Source of the DNA: Saccoglossus kowalevskii
Taxonomy: Eukaryota; Hemichordata; Enteropneusta; Harrimaniidae
NCBI RefSeq assembly: GCF_000003605.2
Contig: NW_003129860.1
Span: 209,736-239,816 of the forward strand
Length of the DNA: 30,081 nucleotides
Direction: 5' to 3'
A model generated the notes under the pieces. It saw nothing but the letters and a program-made list of their open reading frames with translations. It did no database searches and was not told the origin of the DNA. Both the position numbers and the translations under genes were made by a program. Numbering within the stretch: the first letter of the stretch is position 1; each line of letters begins with the position of its first letter. Shown in pieces: positions 23,601 through 30,081 of the stretch.

Positions 23601-26600
23601 ACTATTGCATCGCATCATTGTCACATTTGCATCAGGGTTAAATAGCATGTTCCTATTATTGAATATTAAGTTCAATTTTGTGTAAAGAATAAAATTTTAT
23701 TTACATCAGTTTCTCTAAACCAAAAGACAAATTATTATCCTGTGTTTATTTCACAGGAACTGGAAAAGATGAAATAGTACATCCAGTATTTTTAAACGTT
23801 TTAGACCATATTTTACTCAGTTCTACGCATAGAAATGAAGCGTGGTCCAAGTATGACGTAACACACAATTTCAAAGTTCAGTCTAACATTATAATTTGTC
23901 CTTTGCTTTGTATTTCTTGATCACGTTTTTGAAAATCATAATATTATTTTATATAATTTATCTCTGCTTCTATACAATACATGAATATTTTTCATTTTCA
24001 ATCTGTTCACTGTTACACATTTCCAATGAATAAATGATATAATAACAGTTTTATGTACTAAATATTTATTGTGATGTGAAAGCAATATTTTCCTGGCAAT
24101 TATTTTGCGAACATTTGATTTGACAACAATGTGACACTGATTTGATATGACCAGCTGTCATATTTGACCAAAAAAAATGAAATATGTGAGACCTCATGTA
24201 AAAGTTGTACTGTAGCAGAAATGCGGAAATTTCACAAGCATTACAAATACTTGATATGTTTCCGAATAAAGGACAGAGAGCAAATCGAAGGTATCTGAAC
24301 TTGTTTCCATTGACTTTGAAATTTTCTCGTGGTGTTTAACCCTTCGTTAGTGACCATTTTGGATTTGAAAATGGGCAAAATACATACAAAGAATGACTTA
24401 GCAAAGTTTAGGAGATTTCTGTCTCAAAAGTTAGGTTAGCCGAGACAACCCTTGAATGCATTTGGTCAAATGCAGTTAGAGATGACGTACACCTATCGTT
24501 GTATATTAAAGTGACCTGAGCCGCTATCTACATCAGTTTGCAACAAAAAAGAAATATTATCTGTTTCACTTTTGAAATAGTAGGTTTCCCTTTTTTAAAT
24601 CAGGACAGTTGTTGTATAAAAATCCATTTCTGTGCTATGAGTATTAGTAGTAAGTAAAACTATTTTTCCCCCTCATTCTATTTCAACATCAGTTCATTTG
24701 TTGGGAAGTAAGGTAAGTGTGTTATACACACACATTCACTGATTCACAAACATGTTGCCATGTCCTTGGTTATCATGATATCGACACTACTTGAAGACTA
24801 CTTTAAATCTAGTATATCGCAGACAAATTAATAAAGGAAACACTGTAAACCATTTAATTTTTAATGATTTTAGCTAGCAACAGTTTTTTGATTTTTCAAT
24901 CTTTGATAATAGGTCACAAGTGAACAAGTGAAACATGGAGCAATTGATTCGAAAAAAGGATGTTAAATTTCCCTATATAAGATAGTTTTTTGAAATCCTG
25001 ATTCTCGTCCCCTTGGCTATTATCCATCCCGAATGTTAGTTCCCTTGATGTCTCTAATAAATAACCTGTCTAACCACTGAACTGAATTCATGTTCTTATC
25101 AAAACTTAATTAGGTTATTTTTTCACTTTCACATTTTTTGAAACTCAATTTTTGAGGATTAAGGTCATTTGGATCAGACAATTTGTTTTGTTGATGTTTA
25201 AAAACCTATAAACATTTTTTTTTTGGTGAATACAAAAAATGGTCTGTTTAAAAAAAGCATGTTTATCTCAAAATTATAATATTTATTGATTTTAGTAACT
25301 TCAGAATAAGGCATCTACAACCCTCCAAAATTTGATAATGGTATTGTCCAAGAAAACTCAGCAACATTAACTTGAATTGTAGTTACTATTTAGTAATTAT
25401 GGTTTAATTTAATACTATGAAAGCATCATTTCCATCATTATTAGGATTCCTGCATGAAGTTACATGGCTAGGAATATTGCAAGGGAAAATAATGCTTTTT
25501 TTTGTCCAAGCTGTATAATAGTATATTCTCTTTATAATATTTGATAGTATGTTAGTCAGTTGTCAAATGTGCTAACTGGAACCCTGTTGAGATCAATTCA
25601 ACATTTGTACTCTCAAATAACTAAAAAAATATGATATGGATGTCTTTGCTGTTTGGGTTGAAGTTGCAGTTCTGGTAAAAAATATCCCTGACAGCTGGTA
25701 TTTTTTTCAATCTGTTGGTAGATGGCATGCTAATGTACTGTAAACCGCTTAATTGTTGCCACTAAAAACTTGCGAGGGTTGATGATCTTATGATATATGT
25801 AAAAAGAAGTTTTCGAAAGTAACTGACACTCACGAAAATTGTCACTGCTTCGAAATGAAATTCACGTAAATTTATTTTTCACAAAATTAAACTGTTTACA
25901 GCATATACCATTTTATACATGTGCTTGTGTCATACTAATAGTCTAGTACCCTTTATGCAGAGCACAGAATGGGAGCTTATGTTGTCTGTGTGTCTGTCCA
26001 TGTACACAACTTGTCCATTCAGGGAACTGATAGATTATTGACAGTCATGTTTCAAAATGAAGTTCATTGTCAGAACATTTCTCAAATTGTGACCACTTGC
26101 CTGGTTGAACTGTTTATATTGAAAAACATTCCAACTTGGTAGTAGAATATCTTAAATTTATAAATTTTTAAGACAGCTTTAACGTTTAAGGAACAAGATG
26201 GCATATTACAACCAGCCTCATCTTCCCAACCATCTATCTCGACTCTGATTTGTGTGGTGAAAATAGGGTGATTATTAATAGAATCCAAACACCTTCAGGT
26301 GGTTGGCTAGGGAGATTTTTCATTAATTTTGAATGACAGAGCTATTTGATGATAGTATAATAAATCAAAAATATTTTGCTGTTTAATTGAAAAAATTATG
26401 CCATTTTGTTTCCAAAGTATTAAAATTGTTCGACAATTTTATAAAACTCAGTAAAAAGTCAACAAACAGAGACTAACTTTAGTAGGTAGGTTATACTGAC
26501 AATAAATATGTGGCTCTATATGTATTTAATTGTCTGAGACTTCAGAGATTCACCTTACGCATGTTATTTAGTCACTGTAGTTCTATGTTCATTACACGCC

Positions 26601-26785
26601 ATGTAGAGCTGCCTTTTTTTTGTCTGTAACTGTGTAGTATGCTGTGTTTATACACTTGTAATTTGCTTGTCCATTTTTAGCCTGCTTCGCATCCATGTTA
26701 TTGTTGATCTTCATGTAGTGTGGTTATCATGACTTACCCAATGTCTTCTTATCTGATTTTTTTCAGTGGCCTGATGAAGAAATAA
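8556..26785 (+). CDS. STOM: Stomatin-family protein (SPFH/PHB domain), multi-exon, 5' partial, with alternative exons
   Basis: Joined coding exons: 8556-8628, 12906-12988 or 13046-13128, 16804-17007, 19961-20016 or 20096-20151, 21015-21093, 21621-21790, 26767-26785. The visible product is about 227 residues and colinear with animal stomatins: [95 protein letters not shown] and STIIFPLPI. Known family role: stomatins are integral proteins of the cytosolic face of the plasma membrane. They oligomerise, bind cholesterol-rich domains and regulate ion channels such as ASIC/DEG and transporters such as GLUT1. Roughly 55 N-terminal residues, including the hydrophobic hairpin, are missing compared with vertebrate stomatin (288 aa); I found no matching exon in 1-8555, so they probably lie upstream. 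Family membership is certain. Whether it is the STOM, STOML3 or MEC-2 type cannot be settled here. Confidence 0.96.
8629..12905 (+). other. Intron A-B (4.3 kb)
   Basis: The intron starts GTATGT and ends ATACAG before B1; it runs further to 13045 when B2 is chosen. No coding exon was recognised inside. It contains an ATT microsatellite at about 11604-11622 and a group of related palindromic CAACAA..TTGTTG words at 12040-12109. The rest is unstructured AT-rich sequence. Confidence 0.85.
12040..12109. repeat. Pair of related imperfect palindromes
   Basis: CAACAATCTGCAACTTGTTG (12040-12059) and CAACAATTTGCAGGTTTGTTG (12089-12109) share a design in which CAACAA pairs with TTGTTG. Similar words (TTTTGTTGACAGC) continue to about 12170. 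This may be part of an unrecognised MITE; no clear terminal repeats were found. Confidence 0.45.
12906..12988 (+). CDS. STOM: Stomatin exon B1 (first of a mutually exclusive pair)
   Basis: This 83-nt exon has acceptor ATACAG and donor GAG|GTGAGT. It completes the Gly codon split by exon A, then reads [20 protein letters not shown] and FDVPPQE, the first beta strands of the SPFH domain. It keeps the LPC cysteine equivalent to a palmitoylated cysteine of human stomatin (known biology). Exon B2 lies 57 nt downstream with the same length and phases. B1 and B2 match at 17 of 27 residues. B1 carries a lysine (TKVD) and an aspartate (FDVPP) where B2 has valine and serine. Confidence 0.96.
12989..13045 (+). 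other. 57-nt spacer intron between exons B1 and B2
   Basis: The interval begins GTGAGT and ends in a strong pyrimidine run followed by TGTAG. It contains a full donor and acceptor but is only 57 nt long. Splicing B1 to B2 would give 166 nt and shift the reading frame of exon C. A spacer this short can block joining of the two exons by steric hindrance between spliceosome parts, a known mechanism of mutually exclusive splicing. That it works this way here is inference. Confidence 0.8.
13046..13128 (+). CDS. STOM: Stomatin exon B2 (second of a mutually exclusive pair)
   Basis: This 83-nt exon has acceptor TTTTTTTGTAG and donor GAG|GTGAGA. It joins in frame to exon A and reads G, then [20 protein letters not shown] and FSVPPQE. 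LPC-TDS resembles vertebrate stomatin more closely than B1 does at that spot. The frame is fully open and the constrained residues are kept (LPC, Y, VDLR, SF, VPPQE), which argues against a decayed copy. Joined to exon C it continues into VLTKDSVT. Which exon is the major form cannot be told from DNA alone. Confidence 0.95.
14508..14693 (+). mobile_element. MITE copy 1 (TA target site, terminal inverted repeats)
   Basis: The element begins TACTGTGGAATACTTTATTT and ends with its near inverse (AATAAAGTATTCTACAGTA), 186 bp including a TA at each end. The TA duplication and CTGT..ACAG termini fit a Tc1/mariner-type non-autonomous element (inference). The interior is full of TTTTCGCT/AGCGAAAA words and has no coding capacity. 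Copy 2 lies downstream in opposite orientation. Confidence 0.88.
15000..15530 (+). repeat. Dispersed repeat with three 157-bp internal modules
   Basis: Module starts at about 15075, 15232 and 15389 each carry TTTTC.ACTTCTT.TTGAAAAC. They continue through a TTTGATA segment and, in the first two, AGACCTCTCT-like or GGACCTCTCTC, then AATTCTCTAATTTTGG. The spacing is 157 bp both times. The third module lacks the GGACCTCTC part and runs into GCTAACAGCGGAGCTATCTC. The left edge near 15000-15060 (GTCCGTCGTCGTTCGTGTC) resembles leader sequence of repeats common in bivalve genomes (inference from memory). The same family is cut by the window start at 1-227. Confidence 0.88.
15535..15726 (-). mobile_element. 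MITE copy 2, inverted relative to copy 1
   Basis: The element begins TACTGTGAAATCCTTTATTT and ends TTATTTTACAGTA, 192 bp with TA at each end. Its interior (ACTGAAGGAATGATTC, AAAATAAAATCCAGCGAA, AAAAATCAGTGAAAATAAAT) is the reverse complement of copy 1's interior with scattered changes. No coding capacity. Confidence 0.87.
16541..16776 (+). repeat. 22-bp minisatellite, 10 full copies plus 16 bp
   Basis: The unit TCTCTGTTTTCATTGTTAAC+AT repeats with perfect 22-bp spacing from 16541 to 16760. The first copy has TA for TC; the other full copies appear identical. A partial copy ends at 16776, only 27 nt before exon C. Each unit holds a pyrimidine-rich stretch and a TGTTAAC word that resembles a branch-point sequence. 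Confidence 0.98.
16804..17007 (+). CDS. STOM: Stomatin exon C: SPFH domain core
   Basis: This 204-nt exon (68 codons, phase 0 at both ends) has acceptor CGACTAG and donor CAG|GTGACT. It encodes the middle of the SPFH domain. Landmarks in order are [50 protein letters not shown] and [17 protein letters not shown]. The [18 protein letters not shown] signature is diagnostic for stomatins. The exon is single copy, unlike its neighbours B and D. Its acceptor lies 27 nt downstream of a 22-bp minisatellite. The exon is visibly richer in CpG and GC than the flanking intron. Confidence 0.98.
17751..17900 (+). repeat. Direct repeat, copy 1 (partner at 18858)
   Basis: The block shares GGGCCTTCTCACT, a GTGGTAC.ATGT segment, GCAG.TGTCTTC, CCTGTATGGCATCT, ATATACTTG-like sequence, GAGGTGT and GCATG.GTAC with the downstream block, in the same order. 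Divergence is clear but moderate. It may be two copies of an unnamed dispersed element or a local duplication. Confidence 0.8.
18858..18992 (+). repeat. Direct repeat, copy 2 (partner at 17751)
   Basis: It lies about 1.1 kb downstream of copy 1 in the same orientation, with the shared words listed there. Both copies contain a GCAG followed by a short open stretch (VSSVACMAS in copy 1, MSSVPCMAS in copy 2) before a stop. This is probably chance within a repeat, but could act as a poison exon. Confidence 0.8.
19961..20016 (+). CDS. STOM: Stomatin exon D1 (first of a second mutually exclusive pair)
   Basis: This 56-nt exon has acceptor CACACTGTAG and donor AT|GTGAGT. It reads [18 protein letters not shown] plus two bases of the isoleucine codon completed by exon E (AT|T). 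It encodes the end of the SPFH domain (the ATDPWGI.VERVEI signature). Compared with D2, 14 of 18 residues are identical; the differences are M/T, I/G, L/E and R/K. D1 is therefore more hydrophobic at its start and loses the acidic residue of the usual LDEATD motif. Confidence 0.92.
20017..20095 (+). other. 79-nt spacer intron between exons D1 and D2
   Basis: The interval starts GTGAGTAC and ends AATATAG. Using both D exons would insert 112 nt and shift exon E out of frame. The spacer is short but not clearly too short to be spliced, so exclusivity here may rely on frame (nonsense-mediated decay) or on other signals as well as spacing. Confidence 0.7.
20096..20151 (+). CDS. STOM: Stomatin exon D2 (second of a second mutually exclusive pair)
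   Basis: This 56-nt exon has acceptor AATATAG and donor AT|GTGAGT. It reads [18 protein letters not shown] and the split Ile codon, close to the canonical stomatin sequence [15 protein letters not shown]. The last 16 exon bases and the first bases of the donor are identical to those of D1, a sign of tandem exon duplication or gene conversion at the 3' end. D2 is probably the ancestral-like form (inference from the canonical motif). Confidence 0.96.
20152..21014 (+). other. Intron D-E (0.86 kb)
   Basis: The intron starts GTGAGTAAAT and ends AATTGCAG. It is AT-rich with T-rich tracts. No other features were recognised. Confidence 0.9.
21015..21093 (+). CDS. STOM: Stomatin exon E: start of the alpha-helical region
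   Basis: This 79-nt exon has acceptor AATTGCAG and donor AAG|GTATGT. One base completes Ile, then 26 codons read [20 protein letters not shown] and [23 protein letters not shown] is the highly conserved junction between the SPFH domain and the charged, alanine-rich helix through which stomatins oligomerise. It is single copy. Confidence 0.98.
21094..21620 (+). other. Intron E-F (0.53 kb)
   Basis: The intron starts GTATGT and ends ACTCATAG. It includes a short TATTG microsatellite at about 21338-21357. Nothing else was recognised. Confidence 0.92.
21621..21790 (+). CDS. STOM: Stomatin exon F: helical region and C-terminal oligomerisation segment
   Basis: This 170-nt exon (56 codons plus AG of a split codon) has acceptor ACTCATAG and donor GAG|GTAATG. 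It encodes [20 protein letters not shown], then [20 protein letters not shown], then [16 protein letters not shown]. The STI.FPLPI element is known in human stomatin to be needed for oligomerisation and membrane-raft association. The exon ends in phase 2, so any last exon must supply the third base of an AG-N codon. Confidence 0.98.
24693..24712 (+). CDS. STOM: Candidate alternative last coding exon G1 (tail SSFVGK-stop)
   Basis: A long pyrimidine tract (24662-24684) ends in ACATCAG, a good acceptor. Joined to exon F it reads AG|T TCA TTT GTT GGG AAG TAA, giving the tail S-S-F-V-G-K and a stop at 24709-24711. This matches the length of the tail from exon G2 (S-G-L-M-K-K). A donor-like GTAAGT begins at 24713, so it could be a 20-nt cassette carrying a stop codon. 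Alternatively it could be a terminal exon using the AATAAA at 24830-24835. No transcript evidence is available. Confidence 0.5.
25736..25903. mobile_element. MITE with TACTGTAAAC terminal inverted repeats
   Basis: The left end TACTGTAAACCGCTTAATT is an imperfect inverse of the right end AATTAAACTGTTTACAGCA. The element is about 168 bp and noncoding, with TTTTCG.AA words inside. The terminal motif recalls copies 1 and 2 (TACTGT), but the sequence is otherwise different. A lone similar terminus (CACTGTAAACCATTTAATTT) lies at 24841-24860. Confidence 0.65.
26767..26785 (+). CDS. STOM: Stomatin terminal coding exon G2 (tail SGLMKK-stop)
   Basis: The acceptor TTTTTTTCAG is followed by T GGC CTG ATG AAG AAA TAA. 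With the AG left by exon F this gives S-G-L-M-K-K and stop, a short basic tail of the kind found at stomatin C-termini. No donor follows, and a poly(A) signal lies about 70 nt downstream. It is the more conventional of the two last-exon candidates. Only six codons support it, so the call rests on splice phase, acceptor strength and the adjacent poly(A) signal. Confidence 0.78.
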
Positions 26786-26880
26786 AATACGCAAATGTTG
26801 TCATGGATGGGATGATGACCAAGTTCATAATGAGAAAACCATATTTCTGTAGTAATAAAATCTTTTTAGTGTAGGAATAT
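26786..26880 (+). other. Probable short 3' UTR of the stomatin gene with poly(A) signal
   Basis: The sequence after the exon G2 stop contains AATAAA at 26854-26859; a second AATAAA overlaps the stop itself. A T-rich, TG-containing stretch follows. The end position is approximate because the cleavage site cannot be read from sequence. Longer transcripts are possible: another AATAAA followed by T-rich sequence sits at 28985-28990. Confidence 0.55.
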
Positions 26881-29195
26881 TTTTCTATATTTAGAATGGC
26901 ATCTTGACATTACCTTTGATTACAAATGTTTCCCTATTATACCAACATGAAGTGGGTGCAACCATTATCATCTAGGGATGACAGGAGAATTGCAGAAGGG
27001 ATGAATATCACAAATTAGTTGAAATGATCAGGAGTATTATTCTTTCATACCCTGAGAAGACGTTATAAAAATTGATACCAATCAAATTCTTGTCAATGTA
27101 GTCCATGATGTAGTTTTAATTTCACTTCCCTCACAGAATAATCAACTCCCCTGTGATTACTGAAGCTTAAAGGGTAGTAGGATATTCTGAGAGACATACC
27201 GATGCACTTTAATAATAATTAAATGTGATCGTAGTGTAGTTTGGACTTTTAATATATAGCAAAATGAATTTTTACTTGGTTTTAATTTGTAATCAACTTT
27301 GATGTTATTTTGTGCTTCACTTTTGTATTACTGTACCTTTTGAGGCTTTCTTTACGAGGCTTTTTTTTATTAGTATTCTAAGAGCTGATCACATGAGGTT
27401 GCTTGTTTGTATACATATTCAAAGACTGTGCATCTATACATTATTATGCAGGTATCAGGGTCACACTTTTCCCACAGACCGTACCCCAACACATACCCAC
27501 ACATGTATTTCACAAAATGAAGACAGTTATATAATTATATTAACGACAAATACCCAAACATATACATATTGGAACAGAGAAATTTCAGCTACACAAACCA
27601 AGACGCATTCTTCCAAAAATTTCAACACGTTACCTACGCTCACCTGGATTCGTACATACCTGAATGCGAACACCTGTTTAGACAAATCCTTTGATTTAAA
27701 TCACCTGCTATATGTATATCATTGCATATACATGTAATAGATATCAGATTAAAAGCATACAGACACACTCAACTCTTCATGCATAAAAATGTATATTTAT
27801 TTCTTATTAATCTTCACATAAATCGAGACTAAAATGACAGTTGAGGCCTTTGTATGTATTAAATTTCAGTAGTACATGTACAAATTAACTATACTGACTG
27901 AATATTGAAACAAATATCAGTCTATATCTTTTTTAAATGTTATAGGTGTACCAATATCAAGTATTCAGTGTTAAGTTATACTTTCTAATGTCAAGGGTCT
28001 GAGGAAGGTTCATGATTGTGATCCAGTTTAATTCTAATTGTGCTGAATTCTGTTTCTTTTGATATATCTGCGTAAATTATGAATCATGTACTGGCTCATA
28101 TTATGATACATTCACGATAGCAAAAAATATGTAATCTATAGCAATAGAGATATTAAAACAAATCACAACCATTCAGCAATGTTTTTCTTCTATTCTCAAC
28201 AAAATTCACTAATGTACTGTGTTTTGTAATATCTGATAATTATTCATAGTTATAGCGAATCAAATTGAACACATGTAAAATATTCTCTGTACATTCAATA
28301 TCCATTTTCACAAACATTCATTTGGTGATATCAGAAAAAGATCCACTATGTCAGTAAACAAATTATCACAGCTTTTCAAAGCTTGCAAATTAATCATTTG
28401 CTTTATAATATAATAAATGTTGTGAAATTGTGATGTCTCGAGGGTTCTTGTATCATATTCCTTTGTTGAGACTCAACTTTTTCCAGTAGTGGTTTAGTAT
28501 ATTGTACACATTTGATATATGTAAACCCTTGTATACCCACTGAATCACAATATATATATATTTAGACTCTTTGTACTAAACAAATGTTTTTTCATTTCAT
28601 TCACACCATAGACAATTTTAGAGATCTCAGCTACCGGTACTCAACATGTGATCCTCTTGATTTTGTTGCCAAATTGAGTAAGCCCAGCTCTTACTACTAT
28701 CCAGATGAATATTTTGATGTGATTATTCATGATTGTTTTGTATTTTGCAACGTTTATGTGAAACATCATACTCTTGTATGATGTGAAGAGATATTCTGAG
28801 TTGTGGCAATACCTGTACAGACATAGAGGCTGATTAGGCAAAATAAAATATATCCCAACATTGGCAAACACTGCATCATGTGGAATTGCAAATGACTGGT
28901 TATAAATAACTTGCTTGGTAACCTAGCAACCAGAGATCTCAATACTTATCTGTTGATGTGTAAACCTTATATAGTCTTTTTTCGAATAAAATTATTACAG
29001 TTCTCTATTATTTCTTTTTATTTGTTGTCAATTATTGATGTACTTTGTTCCAGTCTGATTTAGTAAAAGGCTCTGGATTTTCTTAATACATACAGTTTAT
29101 GTCTGTTGGTGTGCATACCAATTATTTCCATGGTAACATGGCAAACAATTTAGTTAATCGTTAATTTGTTCCCTACTGAAACTAATACAAATATA
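26881..29195. other. Downstream AT-rich sequence without a supported gene
   Basis: This stretch contains a C/A-rich patch (27470-27670), whose 141-codon open frame (27312-27737) has no recognisable domain and low-complexity Thr/His runs. It also has a 53-codon open stretch behind a plausible acceptor (28612-28781). AATAAA with T-rich follow-up occurs at 28985-28990. It may be extended 3' UTR or intergenic DNA. Confidence 0.55.
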
Positions 29196-29482
29196 ATTGC
29201 CCTCTGCATCGTGGTTGAAAGAATATTGTATTCTTGAACAAGAAAACTTGTATCCTCCGGAGCGGACATCCGGGCATTTTCACCACCTGGCAACCATCAC
29301 GGTGAAAACAAAAGCCGAAAACTCTCGGTACTTTGGAATAGTTGTCCAGACTCACCTGAATAGTGTAAAAAGATTAGCCCTACGTGTGTAACGTATATAA
29401 ATTTGGTTGCTCAGGATTACTTCAAAGTTGAGTTTGTGGGTTTTTTTTCGATTTCATCCATTTTCACTGTCTCTTCAACCAG

Positions 29483-29593
29483 CGCTCCACAGCACCTCGC
29501 GCAGAGCCCATAGAAATACATGGTACGGCGGTGCGCACCTTAGAAAAATACTTTGATGTAGCTCCACCCAGAGGATACAGGAATGTTACGTGA
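29483..29593 (+). CDS. Candidate terminal coding exon of an unidentified second gene
   Basis: A pyrimidine-rich tract ends in TTCAACCAG at 29482. The following 111 nt are open and end in TGA. They read RSTAPRAEPIEIHGTAVRTL, then EKYFDVAPPRGYRNVT. The segment is CpG-rich (GGCGGTGCGCACC, CTCGCGCAG) in contrast to its surroundings, as exon C is. An AATAAA at 29819-29824 followed by TTGTGTT-rich sequence could end the transcript. In the phase needed after stomatin exon F the frame would differ and stop after ten residues, so it is probably not part of that gene. I do not recognise the protein. It could instead be noncoding or part of a mobile element. Confidence 0.3.
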   Translation, partial: RSTAPRAEPIEIHGTAVRTLEKYFDVAPPRGYRNVT

Positions 29594-30081
29594 AGTCAAG
29601 CTATGCTGGTCAGCTCCTGTTGAGTTATGTTTACATAACTACCAGTATACAAAATGGCCTTTATTAATTAAATTACCACAAATGGAACAGCACACTCAAT
29701 TTTGGAGAGGGCACCAGCTGAACCCAGGAGAGTCAAAATATTTATTCCATTTTTGCCATAATGTAACAGACTGAAGGAACAAACTTGAGGAGGTAGATGC
29801 ATTTGTGTACCATGTTTCAATAAAACTTGGTACATAAATGCTCGAGGACAATGCATTGACTTGTGTTAAAATTGTGTTAAAATTTGTTCATATTAATTAC
29901 CTAATTTGCATAATAATTATTAATTTTCAGCTTTTTTATTGACATCTCAAGTTCTAATCACATTACTTTGTATGGTACATATGTGCCCTGGAATAATTAA
30001 TACACAGATCTAATTAGTTTGGGGTTGAAATCTGTGCGTAATAATCACCTAATTTTCTGCTGTGCTTTGAGGATTGTCTTT
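29594..30081. other. AT-rich tail of the window
   Basis: No gene was recognised after the candidate exon. The final 230 bp (29850 onward) is very AT-rich with AATTA/TTAATTA words and contains no other structure I can support. Confidence 0.6.
29819..29824 (+). terminator. Possible poly(A) signal AATAAA
   Basis: AATAAA is followed within 20-60 nt by TTGTGTTAAAATTGTGTTAA, a GT-rich stretch like a cleavage-factor downstream element. It would serve the candidate exon at 29483-29593. Confidence 0.35.

Larger units (their letters stand above)
21791..26766 (+). other. Intron F-G2 (5.0 kb) containing candidate alternative last exons
   Basis: The intron starts GTAATG and ends TTTTTTTCAG. Inside are candidate exon G1 at 24693, a weaker last-exon candidate at 23757-23772, a (GTCA)n run near 22482-22497 and a MITE at 25736-25903. 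Otherwise it is AT-rich with no recognisable coding sequence. Confidence 0.8.

Noticed and set aside
27312-27737. 141-codon plus-strand open frame, the longest in the window
   Set aside because: The composition is Thr/His/Tyr-rich and reflects a C/A-biased patch (ACACAT, ACCCA words). There is no recognisable motif and no supporting splice or poly(A) context.
1-30081. CRISPR array, tRNA, rRNA or bacterial operon features
   Set aside because: None seen. The tandem arrays have no spacer-repeat alternation, and the splice structure shows a eukaryotic genome.

Overview
The window looks like nuclear DNA from an invertebrate animal. It is AT-rich, has long introns with GT..AG borders, and carries many short non-autonomous transposon copies and tandem repeats. 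TACATGTA/ACATGT and CCGGTA words are frequent. Together with a dispersed repeat ending in GGAGCTATCTCAG, this suggests a marine lophotrochozoan (mollusc-like) genome. That placement is inference, not proof.

One gene can be read with confidence: the plus-strand stomatin-family (SPFH/PHB domain) gene, 8556 to 26785. It lacks its 5' exon(s), which should encode the N-terminus and the hydrophobic hairpin. Read exon by exon, it gives about 227 residues colinear with stomatin. Exons are: A (8556-8628), B1 or B2 (12906-12988 / 13046-13128), C (16804-17007), D1 or D2 (19961-20016 / 20096-20151), E (21015-21093), F (21621-21790) and a short C-terminal exon, G2 (26767-26785) or probably G1 (24693-24712).

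The notable system is the gene's architecture. B1/B2 are both 83 nt and D1/D2 are both 56 nt. Within each pair the exons share splice phase and have related but diverged protein sequence. They are separated by introns of only 57 and 79 nt. Using both members of a pair would shift the frame, so each pair should be mutually exclusive. The two candidate last exons each add a six-residue tail (SSFVGK or SGLMKK). If all are used, one locus could make 2 x 2 x 2 = 8 stomatin isoforms, differing at the membrane-proximal start of the SPFH domain, at the end of that domain, and at the extreme C-terminus.

Layout: 1-227 is a dispersed-repeat fragment. 228-8555 has no supported gene, only small repeats and one decayed MITE. 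8556-26785 is the stomatin gene. Its introns hold an inverted pair of MITEs (14508-14693, 15535-15726) flanking a 157-bp-period repeat, a 22-bp minisatellite (16541-16776) beside the exon C acceptor, a duplicated block (17751/18858), and another MITE (25736-25903). From 26786 on there is 3' UTR and intergenic sequence with several poly(A) signals. A CpG-rich patch at 29200-29600 may contain the terminal exon of a second, unidentified gene.
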